Assembly (NCBI GenBank): GCA_030407315.1
Contig: JALQPE010000320.1
Coordinates: forward strand, 186,001 to 250,000
DNA from: Asparagopsis taxiformis
Lineage: Eukaryota > Rhodophyta > Florideophyceae > Bonnemaisoniales > Bonnemaisoniaceae
Direction: 5' to 3'
DNA length: 64,000 nucleotides
Positions 48,177-58,624 of this stretch are shown here, in pieces. Position 1 is the first letter of the stretch; each line of letters opens with the position of its first letter. The position numbers and the translations under genes are program-made. The notes beneath the pieces were generated by a model, which did not search any database, was not told where the DNA came from, and saw only the letters and a program-made list of their open reading frames with translations.

Positions 48177-50429
48177 TTACGTGTAACCTAATCCACCGCC
48201 AAGTGAATCAAACTGTGCATCAGCGATAACATCAACGAATGAATCACTATCTCTCGACTCGGCCGTTTCAAAAGCTTCCTCGTCCTCCGTCTCGCTTTCA
48301 TTCGCATTGAGCTCTTCTCTCTCCTCTACCGCCTCTCCAGAGTATCCACTACCAATTCCGTTGCGCAACAAATATGATTCCTCAATTGGAACAGGTTCCA
48401 GATCAACAGCCTTGTCGACTCCGCTTGTCAACTTTCCGCCCTTTATCGATGTTGACTCCGTACTACGCGCTGCAGCTCCACTGAAAGCTGCCCTCGCTTT
48501 TTCGAAAGCAGAGTTTGGAGCCGGTGTTGAAATTATAAGTGGACTACCTTTCCGTTCTGAATGCTCTTCCGAGGAGTATCCACCACTTGTCAAGGATCTG
48601 TCACTGTTGTTATATTTCTTTCTCATCGTGGACGCATTCGAACGCTGATCCCGTGTTTTCGAGTCATCATGTCCTGGTAATGCTTCTGGAAATGAGTCAT
48701 TCGTTTCAAACTTGGAAATGCGATCCATTATTGTTTCAGGTACTGGACTTTCAGAAGATGAACGCTCAGAATCACATACTGTCGAAGCCGAAATCTCATT
48801 ATCATGCTCGTGTTCGTTATAGAGACCATTCGCAGTCTCGTTTATATCTAAAGATGAGATCGCGTCTTCAGCGGTGATGAGCTGTTCAGACTCATGCACA
48901 AATTTTCGCCCAGACTGAGACTTTGATCTGTGGTATTGAGGCGATGGAAATATATCTCCATATTCATCACTGAGATGTAGTGGCACTGATTCAGTTTCTA
49001 CGAAATCATCCTTGCCTCGCTTCTCTTCATGAGGTGCTGATGCCGAGTTTTGCTTATCTGCTCTGTAGTATTTTTCTCCGTAGAGCGAAGACGCGCGGTC
49101 AGGGGACGAGTAAGGTGGTGGAGGGGACGGGGGCGGTGGGACGTCTGCAATGTTGGAATTGTCAATATAGTACGGTGGTGGTGGTGGTGGCGGCGGTGGT
49201 GGTGGTGGAGCTGCGCTTACCGCGCGAGCAAAAATGTCAGGGTTTGTATCATGACGTGGTGAAGTACGTGAGAGCTCATCCGTCTCATTGTCATCATCAA
49301 TATCCACAGAATCGATGACAAAATTGTCAAAGCTATCTTCATCGTACATGCTGGGCATAGTTTCAAGTTCATGCTCTTCCGGCGGCGGCATGTTATGCTC
49401 GGCAATGACTGCAATGTATTCGTATGATGGTACGGCGGCTTCATCTGCATGACTTTCGCTGGGCATTGGAGGTGGCGGGGGTGGCGGTGGCGGTTGTGCC
49501 ACCAATGAAGACCCGGACTGCATTTCTCGTTCGGGAGATACGCGCGCTGATAATACAGCAGGAGACCCTCCTGGTGGTTCGTAGACCTGATCAAAAAGAT
49601 GTTCTTCTTGGTCGTCTGCTTGACGAATATGGTCTACAGCATACTCTTCATCTTTCCTATCAAGCGATACGCCACTGCGCGCAATCTGATCTATGCCGTG
49701 CGTCAACGAAACCGACGGACCGATACTTTGGAACAATCGGCTTGGCGTTTCAGCGTCGACATCATAATCTGATTCCAAGTCATCATACATGTGAGTGATA
49801 AGTGCCTCGGATACAAACTCTTCATATTCGGCGTGACGAGACACTCTCAAGCGGCGACCGAGCGAATTTGGCAAATCTTCGTCAGTTTGGCCTTGACTTG
49901 TTGCGCTAAGTCGTATAGAATCGCCCGAGAGCGGCTCGGGCATCTTTCCAAACGAAGGAACGGAAGAAATCTTTGACATTTTGGAGCCTGCGGAAGAAAC
50001 ACGGCGCAAAGCGCGGCTATTTGAAGCGAATGCACCCTTGTCGGCGTCTGCGCGGGTGATAGTGTCGGGATCTACGAGAGGTTGTGCGTGTCTGTCGGCG
50101 CCTTCGGTTCGCTCGGGTTGGTCAAGTTTGGAAACGTTGTCTCGCGGTGGCGGCTCGGGATGGCGGTCTGGATGGTGGGGGAGTGGGGGAGCGGGTGTTT
50201 GCGGCGGTTGTGGCGGTGGCGGGAGGGCTGGGGCGGGGGAAGCGCACAAATTCCCGACGGACAGTTGAATGCGAGCCATTTCTCGATTTGGAAATGTCGT
50301 GCCGCGTAGAGGCGGCGTCACGCGAGCCCATCTATCCTTATCGACGTACTCCTGTTCGCGGACGCGCGACTTGTTTCCGCTAACAAGTTCGAGAAGACGT
50401 CGTGCCTGGTATTGACTAAGAACGGGCAT
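48177..50429 (-). CDS. Polyproline-rich acidic scaffold-like protein
   Basis: 750 residues, no known domain. The N-terminal 50 residues (MPVLSQYQARRLLELVSGNK) look like a short helix and are the most ordered part. The rest is Ser/Glu/Asp-rich and disordered, broken by proline runs at three places: a PPPPQPP region near 75-95, about nine prolines near 315, and about twelve near 410 followed by further PPPP groups. Such tracts bind profilin, SH3, WW or EVH1 domains, as in formins and WASP, but no FH2, WH2 or CA segment is seen. The C-terminus is acidic. The ATG at 50429 is chosen because upstream in-frame starts are non-ATG. A cytoskeletal or signalling scaffold role is speculative. Confidence 0.7.
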   Translation of the reverse strand: MPVLSQYQARRLLELVSGNKSRVREQEYVDKDRWARVTPPLRGTTFPNREMARIQLSVGNLCASPAPALPPPPQPPQTPAPPLPHHPDRHPEPPPRDNVSKLDQPERTEGADRHAQPLVDPDTITRADADKGAFASNSRALRRVSSAGSKMSKISSVPSFGKMPEPLSGDSIRLSATSQGQTDEDLPNSLGRRLRVSRHAEYEEFVSEALITHMYDDLESDYDVDAETPSRLFQSIGPSVSLTHGIDQIARSGVSLDRKDEEYAVDHIRQADDQEEHLFDQVYEPPGGSPAVLSARVSPEREMQSGSSLVAQPPPPPPPPPMPSESHADEAAVPSYEYIAVIAEHNMPPPEEHELETMPSMYDEDSFDNFVIDSVDIDDDNETDELSRTSPRHDTNPDIFARAVSAAPPPPPPPPPPPPYYIDNSNIADVPPPPSPPPPYSSPDRASSLYGEKYYRADKQNSASAPHEEKRGKDDFVETESVPLHLSDEYGDIFPSPQYHRSKSQSGRKFVHESEQLITAEDAISSLDINETANGLYNEHEHDNEISASTVCDSERSSSESPVPETIMDRISKFETNDSFPEALPGHDDSKTRDQRSNASTMRKKYNNSDRSLTSGGYSSEEHSERKGSPLIISTPAPNSAFEKARAAFSGAAARSTESTSIKGGKLTSGVDKAVDLEPVPIEESYLLRNGIGSGYSGEAVEEREELNANESETEDEEAFETAESRDSDSFVDVIADAQFDSLGGGLGYT

Positions 50430-53400
50430 GACGATGGAAGGGTGGAGCGACGTTTGGCACGGGTGGGTGTGGCTGCGAGATATTTGCCCGGGATGCAAGT
50501 TGTCTGTCGGGAATATTGCGAAGAGGAAAGATGTTGTGTTTTGCGCGTATGCTACACCTAGGGTACGTATGCTCTGTACAGCCCGTTGTACGCAACTGTA
50601 CTGCACGGTGCAGGTCAGCTGGCAATTGTGAATTTGTTATTATGTGAATCAAATTGCGCTGCGCTGCCTAATTTCAGCTCGCGCGCTCTTTGTTTGCCAG
50701 CACTTGCTCCCGTTGCAAGCATCAACTCGATACGATGAGGAAGCAGAGCGAATTGCCAATCATAGGCCTTACTCTGTATATGTCTCTCGCGCACTGTCGC
50801 AACGTTGAACTCGTTCAATTGCTCCCTCGTTACGGACGTCAACGTACAGGGAGGCGTAAACTGCCTTACCTTCGCATCGCATCATTGAAAATGTTGCTAT
50901 ATTTTCAAATATTTCGCCATATTTCTCCTATTTTCCCATAATCATTGATGCATCTGAATTGTGGTGTAATTGCGCAACGGAAAGCCATCTATTTTCAGGA
51001 CTCAAGCAGCGCACACCACGTACCCTCGGAAGACGCGCACCAAACTGGCTCCGGAGCATACCGCGTTCCACTCTCAGGTCCGCCCTGCCTTTTCGCAGAC
51101 TTCAACTGCTCACGTGACAAATCCAAACTTGAAAACCTACTTTACACAATTACATTGCTTGGTCATAGTTGGCAGCTGTCATGTTCACTTACATCGTTGG
51201 AACATATTTTAGATGCCATACCATACCATTTGCCCGCCCTAAGACCTTGTCCTCACTTGGAACAGGCGTGCCGAATCTATATATTCAATATGGGACAATG
51301 GAATAGAATAATAGCAACCTTGATTGGTAGTGCAACCTATTACACTTTATGCATATTGCATGCATGGGAATTACTTGTCGGCCTGCCTTGCGATGAGTTT
51401 GATATACGTCAACACGAGCATGGCGGTGATTGCTCGAGTGGTGTGAGTGCTTCCTAATGCTCCGCACAGCTGTCAAGTACATGCCAATCGTCCACTGCCA
51501 TCGCGAGACTCGAGCAAGTGCTCAATTGATCAACCTGTGCGCTTACAGTCGCGTGCTCACTCATATACCGCAAAGAGCATTCATGAGCTCTTTGATTGGA
51601 TGTCACCCACAACCTAATTTTCAAATAAAAATTTAAATAATCTCACTGATTTCCAAATGGAAGCAATCATGCGTCAAACATCATCGACTACCCAGGGATC
51701 CAGATCCAAGTATTTTAAATCCGGAACACATCGCGCTTACCAAAATGATAGTCATCGGCAAACAATTGCTTCCGACGTACCCCATCTTGTCGGCCCACAC
51801 ACAAACGTTCTCAAAATTCATGACAAACGGCCGCTCGCTCATCATCACGCGAGTCACCTCGCACGTTCTCGCTGCTGCAATCCTCATCAACACTTCATTA
51901 CAACTCCGTCCGCACTCTTTAAACCTGACGCAACATCACGTAACCAGTCACCGTTCAGACCTATCTGGCGCAGTTGACACGGCATGCCCAGTCACATCTA
52001 TCAATCACGCACCAACTCACCAGGCATCCATCCACCGTAGATACTCCACAGATGCGTTATCCAGCGCACGCACGCACGCGCGCTCCACTCGGCTGCGTTT
52101 GTCGCCATCACCATCAAGGTGCACTTGACGGGCGGTGTCTTTCGGGTGCCATGCATGCCATCGCACGTCGCCGCAGCGCCGGCGGTGCGCTGCGGTGTGG
52201 TGCCATGCCACGCGCTGTCTGGCTGCAACTGGCAATGAGAGATGTCGCGTAGGGCATGCACCGTGCCGCGCTACATGGAACACACTCGAGACTGTTTGGA
52301 ATGCGCAAACAAGTGCCACTGTAGCGACTGGCTGCGAGGGATGGATTGATCCGTTGCCAGATTGGAGGAAGACACGGCGACTCAAACACAGCCGCTGTTT
52401 CTACGACGGTGGATTTCGGCTACGCGCTGCTCATCGCTGTGCGGCGCGCGTTTATGTGCTTCTCGCAAACAGCATCCAGGTGGAACTGCATTCGTTTAGT
52501 TGAGCTCATTCCAATAACCAGGTTTCTCTCAAGATTTCTTGTTTACTGTACGCTGCGCCGTTCTACTCCGCTGTCCACCACCCAGTGTTTGTTCGTACCT
52601 TGCCGCGAACCACGCTCACGGTAGCGGAAGTGGCACGCTTCGACCGAGCAACGCTTTCTTGCTATGATTATTATTATATGCTTGTTCATCTATTTGTCAT
52701 GTCACCTTCTGACAAGAGCATGCGTGCTAGAGTGCGCCATACCATGTGTGGCACCTGCTTTGGTGTTCCATCATGATAGGGTGTCAACTTGTGCACAATT
52801 GTGCGTACACGCGTTCTCGCTGCGCAAAGGCGGCCCAACTTGCAATTTAGCATCGAGTCGAGGAAAGTACATCTTGTTTACTGGAGTTGATTCCAGCAGC
52901 AACGTTGCTCTTCATTTCGATGATAAGTTTAGAGAGCATTGTTTTCCCGCCGTATTGTGGACAACTTGCTGGTATGTGTTGCAGTAGGTTGATAGTGGAT
53001 ATGTACAGTCCAAGATAAGTCTTCCATAGCTATACAGTGAACAAATATAACTTGGGTGGTGCTGTAAGTAGGTAGGTAGAGGCAATGTTGGACCTTGCGA
53101 TCGTCCCATCGCTCGAAAATAGAGCCAGTGGGATATATTTCAAGTGAGTGAACGACGACCAATGGACTGTTGGATGGTCGCAGATTGGGAGGCTGAGCGA
53201 CTGGATGTGCAATTTTGCAGGTAGCACGATGAAGACAGCGGGTCCACTGCGGTGATGTGTATTCCAACAAACAGGCATGTCCCACATCGCGCTATTGCGA
53301 ATCGATTTTGATGTATGTTACAGCAGAAGCGGACAGCGCAGTGCACCGTGAGACTTGAGATTAGGCGATGTGGCCTGCAGCGATGACCATTGCGGCAACA

Positions 53401-55386
53401 CACCAAAGGCCCTGTAGAAGGAGGTGCAGGAGGCGTAGCTCGGTTATTACAGTACAAGGCAGAGGTAATCGCCTGTGTGTTGTGCGCTGTCTGGCCGGTT
53501 GCGAGAAGTGTTGAAAGGTCGTGTTATATAATGTTGCAAAGTCATGGCCAACGCGGCTCTCTTACGAAGCCGGACCACTGCGTATGCGGTTATGCGGGCT
53601 GTTGTATCGTCGTGTGCCGCCCCTTTTCGGTGAGCGCATTTTGATGCGGGGCCCGTTGCCGACGAGGCGGAGGCTGGGTGCGGCCAGTTTGCCGAGTACT
53701 GCGACGGTAGCGAGTCGTGAATTTCGCACAGGTAGACAGGCGGGCGGGCACAACGTCTCGATATGTTGCGGCCCAGAAGAGAGGAAGGCGAGGGAGTGAG
53801 TGGTGGCTCGAGAGGGTTAATCTTTGTTACTGTACACCGCGGAGAACGCCGGCGGTACCTGTATTCTATTTTGTGGTGGTGCTGAGCTGGGCTGGGCAGG
53901 GCAGCGTAGGGTAGGGGCATGTACCGTATTGAGCGCTGACGTACCATCGGGATACAGTAGTACGGTGTTATCATGGACATACTTCCTACAGTACACGTGC
54001 TAACAACGCATGTTGCGCTGTATCTAAAGCGCTACAGTACGCAAGCGACGACTAATGAAGATACAGCTCAGTTGTACTGTATTACTATAGAGCGGGTAGA
54101 TGAGGTAGGCATTACGTGGATTGGAGGTGTGTACGTATGCATGTTTCTGTGTGTGCGTGCGACCTTGGAGGGCGACGATGTCGACGATGAGCAGGGGGAT
54201 AGCAGCCGTGCGTTGTTATTTTCAAGTTGTCAAGGGTTGGGCTCAAGTCGGACGAGGCCATGGGCGACAAGATGTGTGCCTTCTGTTCGCTCGCATCACA
54301 TCACATCAGGTCTGCGGTGAGATGCGATGTGGCGGTCAGCAAGTTGCCAAACTTGGTTGTCCATTCATCGTTTGCACAGCTTTACAGTGGTCGTGAACAA
54401 GATGTGTTGAATGCACAGCGAATATGAGGCATGCGTGCGTATTGAGTTGAATGCGTCAGGCGATAGGCAGACCAAGCTGCAGATGGGAATGGCCCGCGCA
54501 AAATGGGGACATATGAAAGGGTGCATGCATGGTGACACGTTTTCTCCCCTGACATCATCTGACAATATGAATCACAGCGTTGCGCATTCCACCGCAGGTG
54601 CTGTTGCGGCTGACTGGAAGCACGAGCACGTAGCCGGTCCGTAAATAAAGGACGAGTGACCAATAACTGGCGCACGGCTGCAGCGCCGACGGTAGCCGCA
54701 ACGGGCCGTGGAACGCATGGTAATGCTCGTTGATTGGCAGTGGACTTGCTTCGATACGCAATATGTGCAGCACGGCGCACAAGGCACTGTTTCGCTGTGG
54801 CTGCAGTTACAGTGTACCTAACACGTGTGCAACTAAATTAACTATACGTACGTTGAAATAACGCCGTCGAGCTTGACGCGCCCAGCCGACCTGCCTGCCC
54901 ACCCGTAGTTACGCGCTTTCCTACGCTTGACGTCACAAGCGCAGCCGAGAGCGCCGCGGCGCAGCACAGCACAGCCGAGCGCGCCCTGTAAGGACTTGCA
55001 AATAACAATTGCTGCGCCCCCTTTTTCTGCATTCCAACTACACTGTGGAACGGTAACACTCTTCACTGCACCACACCGCACTGCACTGCACTGCACCGCA
55101 CCGCACCACCGCACTGCACTGCACTGCACCGCACTGCACCACACTACACACTGCGCACCGCAGTCCAGAGCAGTGCAGTGCAGTGCACATTTTCAATCTC
55201 TATATTACCGTATCCTACTCTGCGCGCACACGCACGCCGTATAAGACGCAGCGACCGCCCGACCTTCCGGGCAATCAGCCGCTCGCTACTCACCATCTCT
55301 CGTCCAACGTCAACCCTATCCACACTTGCCATCGCTCACACGCACGCATCCACACCACACCCACTGCACCCCACTTCCGCGAATGG
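50430..55386. other. 5 kb gene-poor region upstream of cyclin
   Basis: The longest stretch without a convincing gene. An open frame at 50948-51457 (169 codons) has no domain, splice or codon support. The region holds seven TACTGTA/TACAGTA motifs (52544-54081), one TTTTCCCGCC (52942-52951), and a pentamer-like GCACT repeat with long inverted repeats at 55063-55188. No transposon ends, tRNA or rRNA are recognised. It may act as an extended regulatory region of the cyclin gene or contain undetected RNA genes. Confidence 0.45.
55063..55188. repeat. GCACT/CTGCA repeat with 17-bp inverted repeat
   Basis: Imperfect tandem repeats of GCACT and GCACC run from about 55063 to 55152. The 17-bp arm at 55111-55127 is the perfect complement of 55170-55186, with 42 bp between, so DNA could extrude a cruciform or RNA a hairpin. 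It lies 200-320 bp upstream of the cyclin ATG. Confidence 0.85.
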
Positions 55387-56343
55387 ATGGAGCTCGAATG
55401 CGTGGAGAGTCTGGCCCCAGACACTCTGCCCTTGACAACACCACTCTTCCACCACCAATACTATGACCTGGACGCCTTGTGCAAGTCGCAGCCAACAACC
55501 AACTACTATGAAGTGGCACATGCCTCGTCCCCATTAACTCGACCACCGTCGCCAGCGCCCAAGCGTCGGCGCCATTCTTACTCGCCGCCGCCGCGCCCAC
55601 CACCCGCGGTGCCGCATCCGCTCACAATTCTCACCGCACGCGATGGCGCCCACGCCGTCGCTCGCCCCGATCATCTGCGCGACACCAAGGTGAGCGCCGA
55701 AATGAGAGAGGAGATTGTCGCATGGTGGTCGGACATGACGACGGTGTTGCAACTGTCCGATGCGATTGTGTCGTTGTCGGCCAATCTATTTGATCGTTTC
55801 CTGATGAAACGAGCGGTGAGTAAATTGCTGCTGTACCCACTGACGGCTGCATGCTTCCTGTTGGCATGCAAGGTGATCATGGACGACCAAGTGCCGATCG
55901 TTGATATCGTGTCCAGATCGCAAGTGCCATTGGAGTCGATCTACAGTATGGAGAGCGTGGTTTTGAATGTGTTGGAATGGCGTGTGAGTGTTGTCACCGC
56001 ACACGAAGTTGTGGCCGAGCTCAACGGTATGCATCCGCCCAAGTCATCGGTGGAGCAGATGCAGGTGCTGCAGCAGAGTTTATTGCTGCATGCTGTGCTG
56101 GACTATCGACTGGCATGGCTACGAGCTACGTCTGTTGGGGTGGCGTGCGTGCTGGTGAGCGCATGCGTGTCGACTGGTGGCGATGGCGCATGGCGTGATC
56201 CCAAGTCGGATGCGTTGTACAAGGTGGCTGAAGAATGTGGAGTAGATTTGAGAGAGGTGGATTTTTGCATTCCCTATTTGCGCGCCACCATGAGCCAACT
56301 ATTTGATGACATCGAAGAGGTTAGCAGTGAAACGGGGGAATGA
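55387..56343 (+). CDS. D-type (G1) cyclin
   Basis: Regulatory partner of a G1 cyclin-dependent kinase. The 318-residue product begins MELECVE, in which LECVE fits the LxCxE retinoblastoma-binding motif found at the N-terminus of D cyclins; this also supports the ATG at 55387 over upstream starts. The cyclin box occupies about 105-205, with the blocks EEIVAWWSDMTTVLQL, DRFLMKRAV and TAACFLLACKV. A weaker second cyclin fold ends the protein. Between motif and box is a Pro/Ser/Arg stretch with SPxPKRRR, a likely nuclear signal with CDK-type sites. The 5' leader contains a TATAAG at 55240-55245, 142 bp before the ATG, and a large inverted repeat. A B-type assignment is unlikely for lack of a destruction box. 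Confidence 0.85.
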   Translation: MELECVESLAPDTLPLTTPLFHHQYYDLDALCKSQPTTNYYEVAHASSPLTRPPSPAPKRRRHSYSPPPRPPPAVPHPLTILTARDGAHAVARPDHLRDTKVSAEMREEIVAWWSDMTTVLQLSDAIVSLSANLFDRFLMKRAVSKLLLYPLTAACFLLACKVIMDDQVPIVDIVSRSQVPLESIYSMESVVLNVLEWRVSVVTAHEVVAELNGMHPPKSSVEQMQVLQQSLLLHAVLDYRLAWLRATSVGVACVLVSACVSTGGDGAWRDPKSDALYKVAEECGVDLREVDFCIPYLRATMSQLFDDIEEVSSETGE

Positions 56344-57131
56344 TGATGTGTAATAGGTTTTGCATTCTTAGTAAAGCATGCATGCATGTGCATGCCGATA
56401 TCTGTCAAAGTTGTGAGTACGTACAAGTTGACGTGTTGATTGGTGCGAATGAGTCCGAAGGAGGTGGCGTACGTGCGCGCGCGCTCAAACTGCTTGTCTA
56501 CGCTACGCGCTTTCCACCACAAAAGTCGGCAGCGAGTGGATGGAATACAGTCGTATCATAAACCAATTTTGTGTGCAGAAGAGTAAATTTATTTCTGGAC
56601 AACGCGCTGATGCGTCACTGCCAATCTACGGCAACGCACGATGGATGTACACCTACCACAACTGCGAGCGAGCGAGAGCCTTGATTGCGGCGCCACCTTG
56701 CAGTACGTGACGTGCACGTAATCAAAGTCGGCGCCACTACCGAGATGTGAATCACTTTATGCAAAAGGTCGATGCAATGACGAGCGACGGCCACTTGCGT
56801 GCCGATTGGCAATCAGTGATTCCACCGACGAGCGGGTAGGCGGGCGGGAAAGAGAGAGTGCGCACGAGGAGATATGGCGCACACGCCTCGAGACGGACAC
56901 TCGTTTACGTGTTGTGCAAGTAAGAGTGATGGACTTGGGCAATCATTCCATGATCATGATCGTGCACTAAACTGCCGTGCATCGTCGGATGTTATGTAAT
57001 TGCTGGCAATGCCAAATTTCCACCATTTGATTCACTTTTCATCCGTCCGTCAATCGCGCCTCTCCATGTCTATCACTTAACAACACGTCAACGTGACCAA
57101 CTTTTCCTCCACGTCGCGCAACTCTCCCCAG
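56344..57131. other. Interval after cyclin, with likely intron 56920-57131
   Basis: Contains the cyclin 3' end and, further on, a GTAAGA donor at 56920, then 204 bp without a single AG dinucleotide (56926-57129), a TTAAC branch-like site and a pyrimidine-rich CTCTCCCCAG acceptor. This is what an intron looks like. A GGCGGGAAA E2F-like site lies at 56843-56851. Confidence 0.4.
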
Positions 57132-57440
57132 ACTGCAACGTACGTTCCCCTCTGCGGCTGCCAGCCGACCGAGCTCGATTGCGGCTGCTACGAGCGTCCG
57201 ACTCGGGGACGCATCGTCGGCGTCGGCGCCTCGACGTCCATCTCGCTACTGTACGTCTGCCTTGTAGATCAAGTTGCGTTTCATGACGTATGATGACATA
57301 TTTCAGTGATAGTTTATACGTGTGCTTGCAGCTTCTTCCACCAGGGCTGGGCTGACTGGATGATACAAAAATTTAATCAAAATGCCGTTTACAGGGCCAA
57401 ATCGGACGCACATGATGCACCGTGTTTGTCATCGCTGTAG
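56874..57440 (+). CDS. Candidate small spliced gene, 5' end unresolved
   Basis: Exons inferred from splice signals: one ending at 56919, then 57132-57250, then 57332-57440 (introns of 212 and 81 nt). The most protein-like frame of the last two exons encodes about 75 residues, including CGCQPTELDCGCYERPTRGR, a short hydrophobic stretch ISLLLFF and GWADWMIQKFNQNAVYRAK, ending in a TAG. That frame continues upstream through the first exon to 56722 without an ATG. The ATG at 56874 (good context) is in a different phase and gives an Arg-rich reading. So the gene probably has a further 5' exon, or the frame choice is wrong. No family is recognised. Confidence 0.3.
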
Positions 57441-57852
57441 ACCGACGAGCGAGCTGATCCATGATCACCGATTTTCTGGCTAGACAGAGATATCTCTCAT
57501 TCACACAACGACCGACCAAACGGGCACGGTTGTGTTGCAGCGCCGCACCGCGCAGCCCCGCCCATCGGCTCGCCCGCCTACCCGTCCACTTTTCTATTTT
57601 GCCGCCAGCACACCATAGCCACCTTTTAAACATATGACAACAGCTTGGTATCTGAATCAACTTTGTGGACAGCACATCGCAGCGCAGCACAGCGACCCAT
57701 CGTCCAACTCACGGCTCTCCTTGGAAAGCCCCTCGCTCGCGCCATTCTCGTGTGGACGCACCGTCTCTTCATTTCCATTCAATCCCGCTATATTTAGCGC
57801 CTTGCGCTGTCCGCACCGCTCCGCATCGCCGTTCCTCGACATCATTTCCGCC
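57441..57852. promoter_or_regulatory. Promoter region of the small gene at 57853
   Basis: 412 bp. A TATATTTA element at 57789-57796 sits 64 bp upstream of the ATG at 57853, directly followed by GCGCC. An in-frame upstream ATG at 57634 would add 73 residues, but it would place the TATA element inside the coding region. Confidence 0.35.
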
Positions 57853-58158
57853 ATGCTTGCGCCTGACTTGCGCAACCGCTCCATTCAATTTGCGACACAC
57901 CCATGCAGTCCAATTGCTGAGAGTAGAATTTCTCCCACCACACGCACTCATAACAGTAATTTCCACGCATTTCTAACGTAAGTACAAAGCCCGATAAATT
58001 GTTCTCATTTCACCGCTATAACCACCACCATCGTTCCTACAACCAGCTTCATCATATATCACCTTCCCGGCAATACGTCACCATTTCGCCATTTTCCCCC
58101 TGCCCGCTTCCAGCATGTCCTCGTCAGTCCTATGACGACAATCCCGACATCAGAATAG
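57853..58158 (+). CDS. Candidate 78-residue protein, two exons
   Basis: Exons 57853-57977 and 58047-58158, intron 69 nt with donor GTAAGTAC and acceptor CAACCAG preceded by a pyrimidine/adenine stretch. Splicing gives a single frame of 79 codons including the stop. The product starts MLAPDLRNRSIQFATH, has Ser-Pro and Thr-Pro sites (CSPIAES, RISPTTR) and ends VLVSPMTTIPTSE. It is polar and probably disordered, with no known domain. A TATATTTA lies 64 bp upstream and an AATAAA at 58334-58339 downstream. The perfect donor, in-phase junction and flanking signals together suggest a real gene, but 78 codons are within reach of chance. Confidence 0.4.
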
Positions 58159-58624
58159 ACTGACGCAACCGACTCCCGCCCGCCATGCAAGGCGATCCAC
58201 TCACTGCTGATACTACTCTCAAACGCGACCGCACCTGAACAGTATCGAAAACATCACAATTCACTCGCTTTTCATCAAATCACACGACTTTCACACATAT
58301 CGTACACACTTTATGTTACATCTCATTCACTACAATAAAACCAAAACCTTTGAGCGCCCTTCCGTCCTTTTCCCTGACAAAAAAACTTGTCAGCCAGCCA
58401 GTCATGAGATCCCTCATTCCCGGAGCCTTCCATTTCCATTCGCTAGCTTACCGAGATGTCATGACAATGCAGCAGCTGTAAAAGTCTAGACCGAAAGAGC
58501 CTTCGCCTATATTGTGGAACACAACTCGCACTACCCGCCAACCCTATGACATCTCAATCGCCTCTATTTTTAGGGTACAGTATCTAAAACTTGACCATTT
58601 CCAAACAATCACACATCCCTTTTT
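58159..58624. other. 3' region of small gene / downstream of WD40 gene
   Basis: 466 bp with an AATAAA polyadenylation-like hexamer at 58334-58339 on the plus strand. Nothing else is recognised. Confidence 0.4.

Noticed and set aside
50948..51457. 169-codon open frame in the gene-poor region
   Set aside because: Random-looking composition, no domain, no splice or promoter signal. Frames of this size occur repeatedly as shadows elsewhere in the window.
53447..53980. 177-codon minus-strand frame
   Set aside because: Overlaps the motif cluster, random composition, no ATG context or domain.
50430..55386. Transposon or viral insertion as the cause of the gene-poor stretch
   Set aside because: No terminal repeats, target-site duplications, integrase/transposase or reverse-transcriptase frames are visible.
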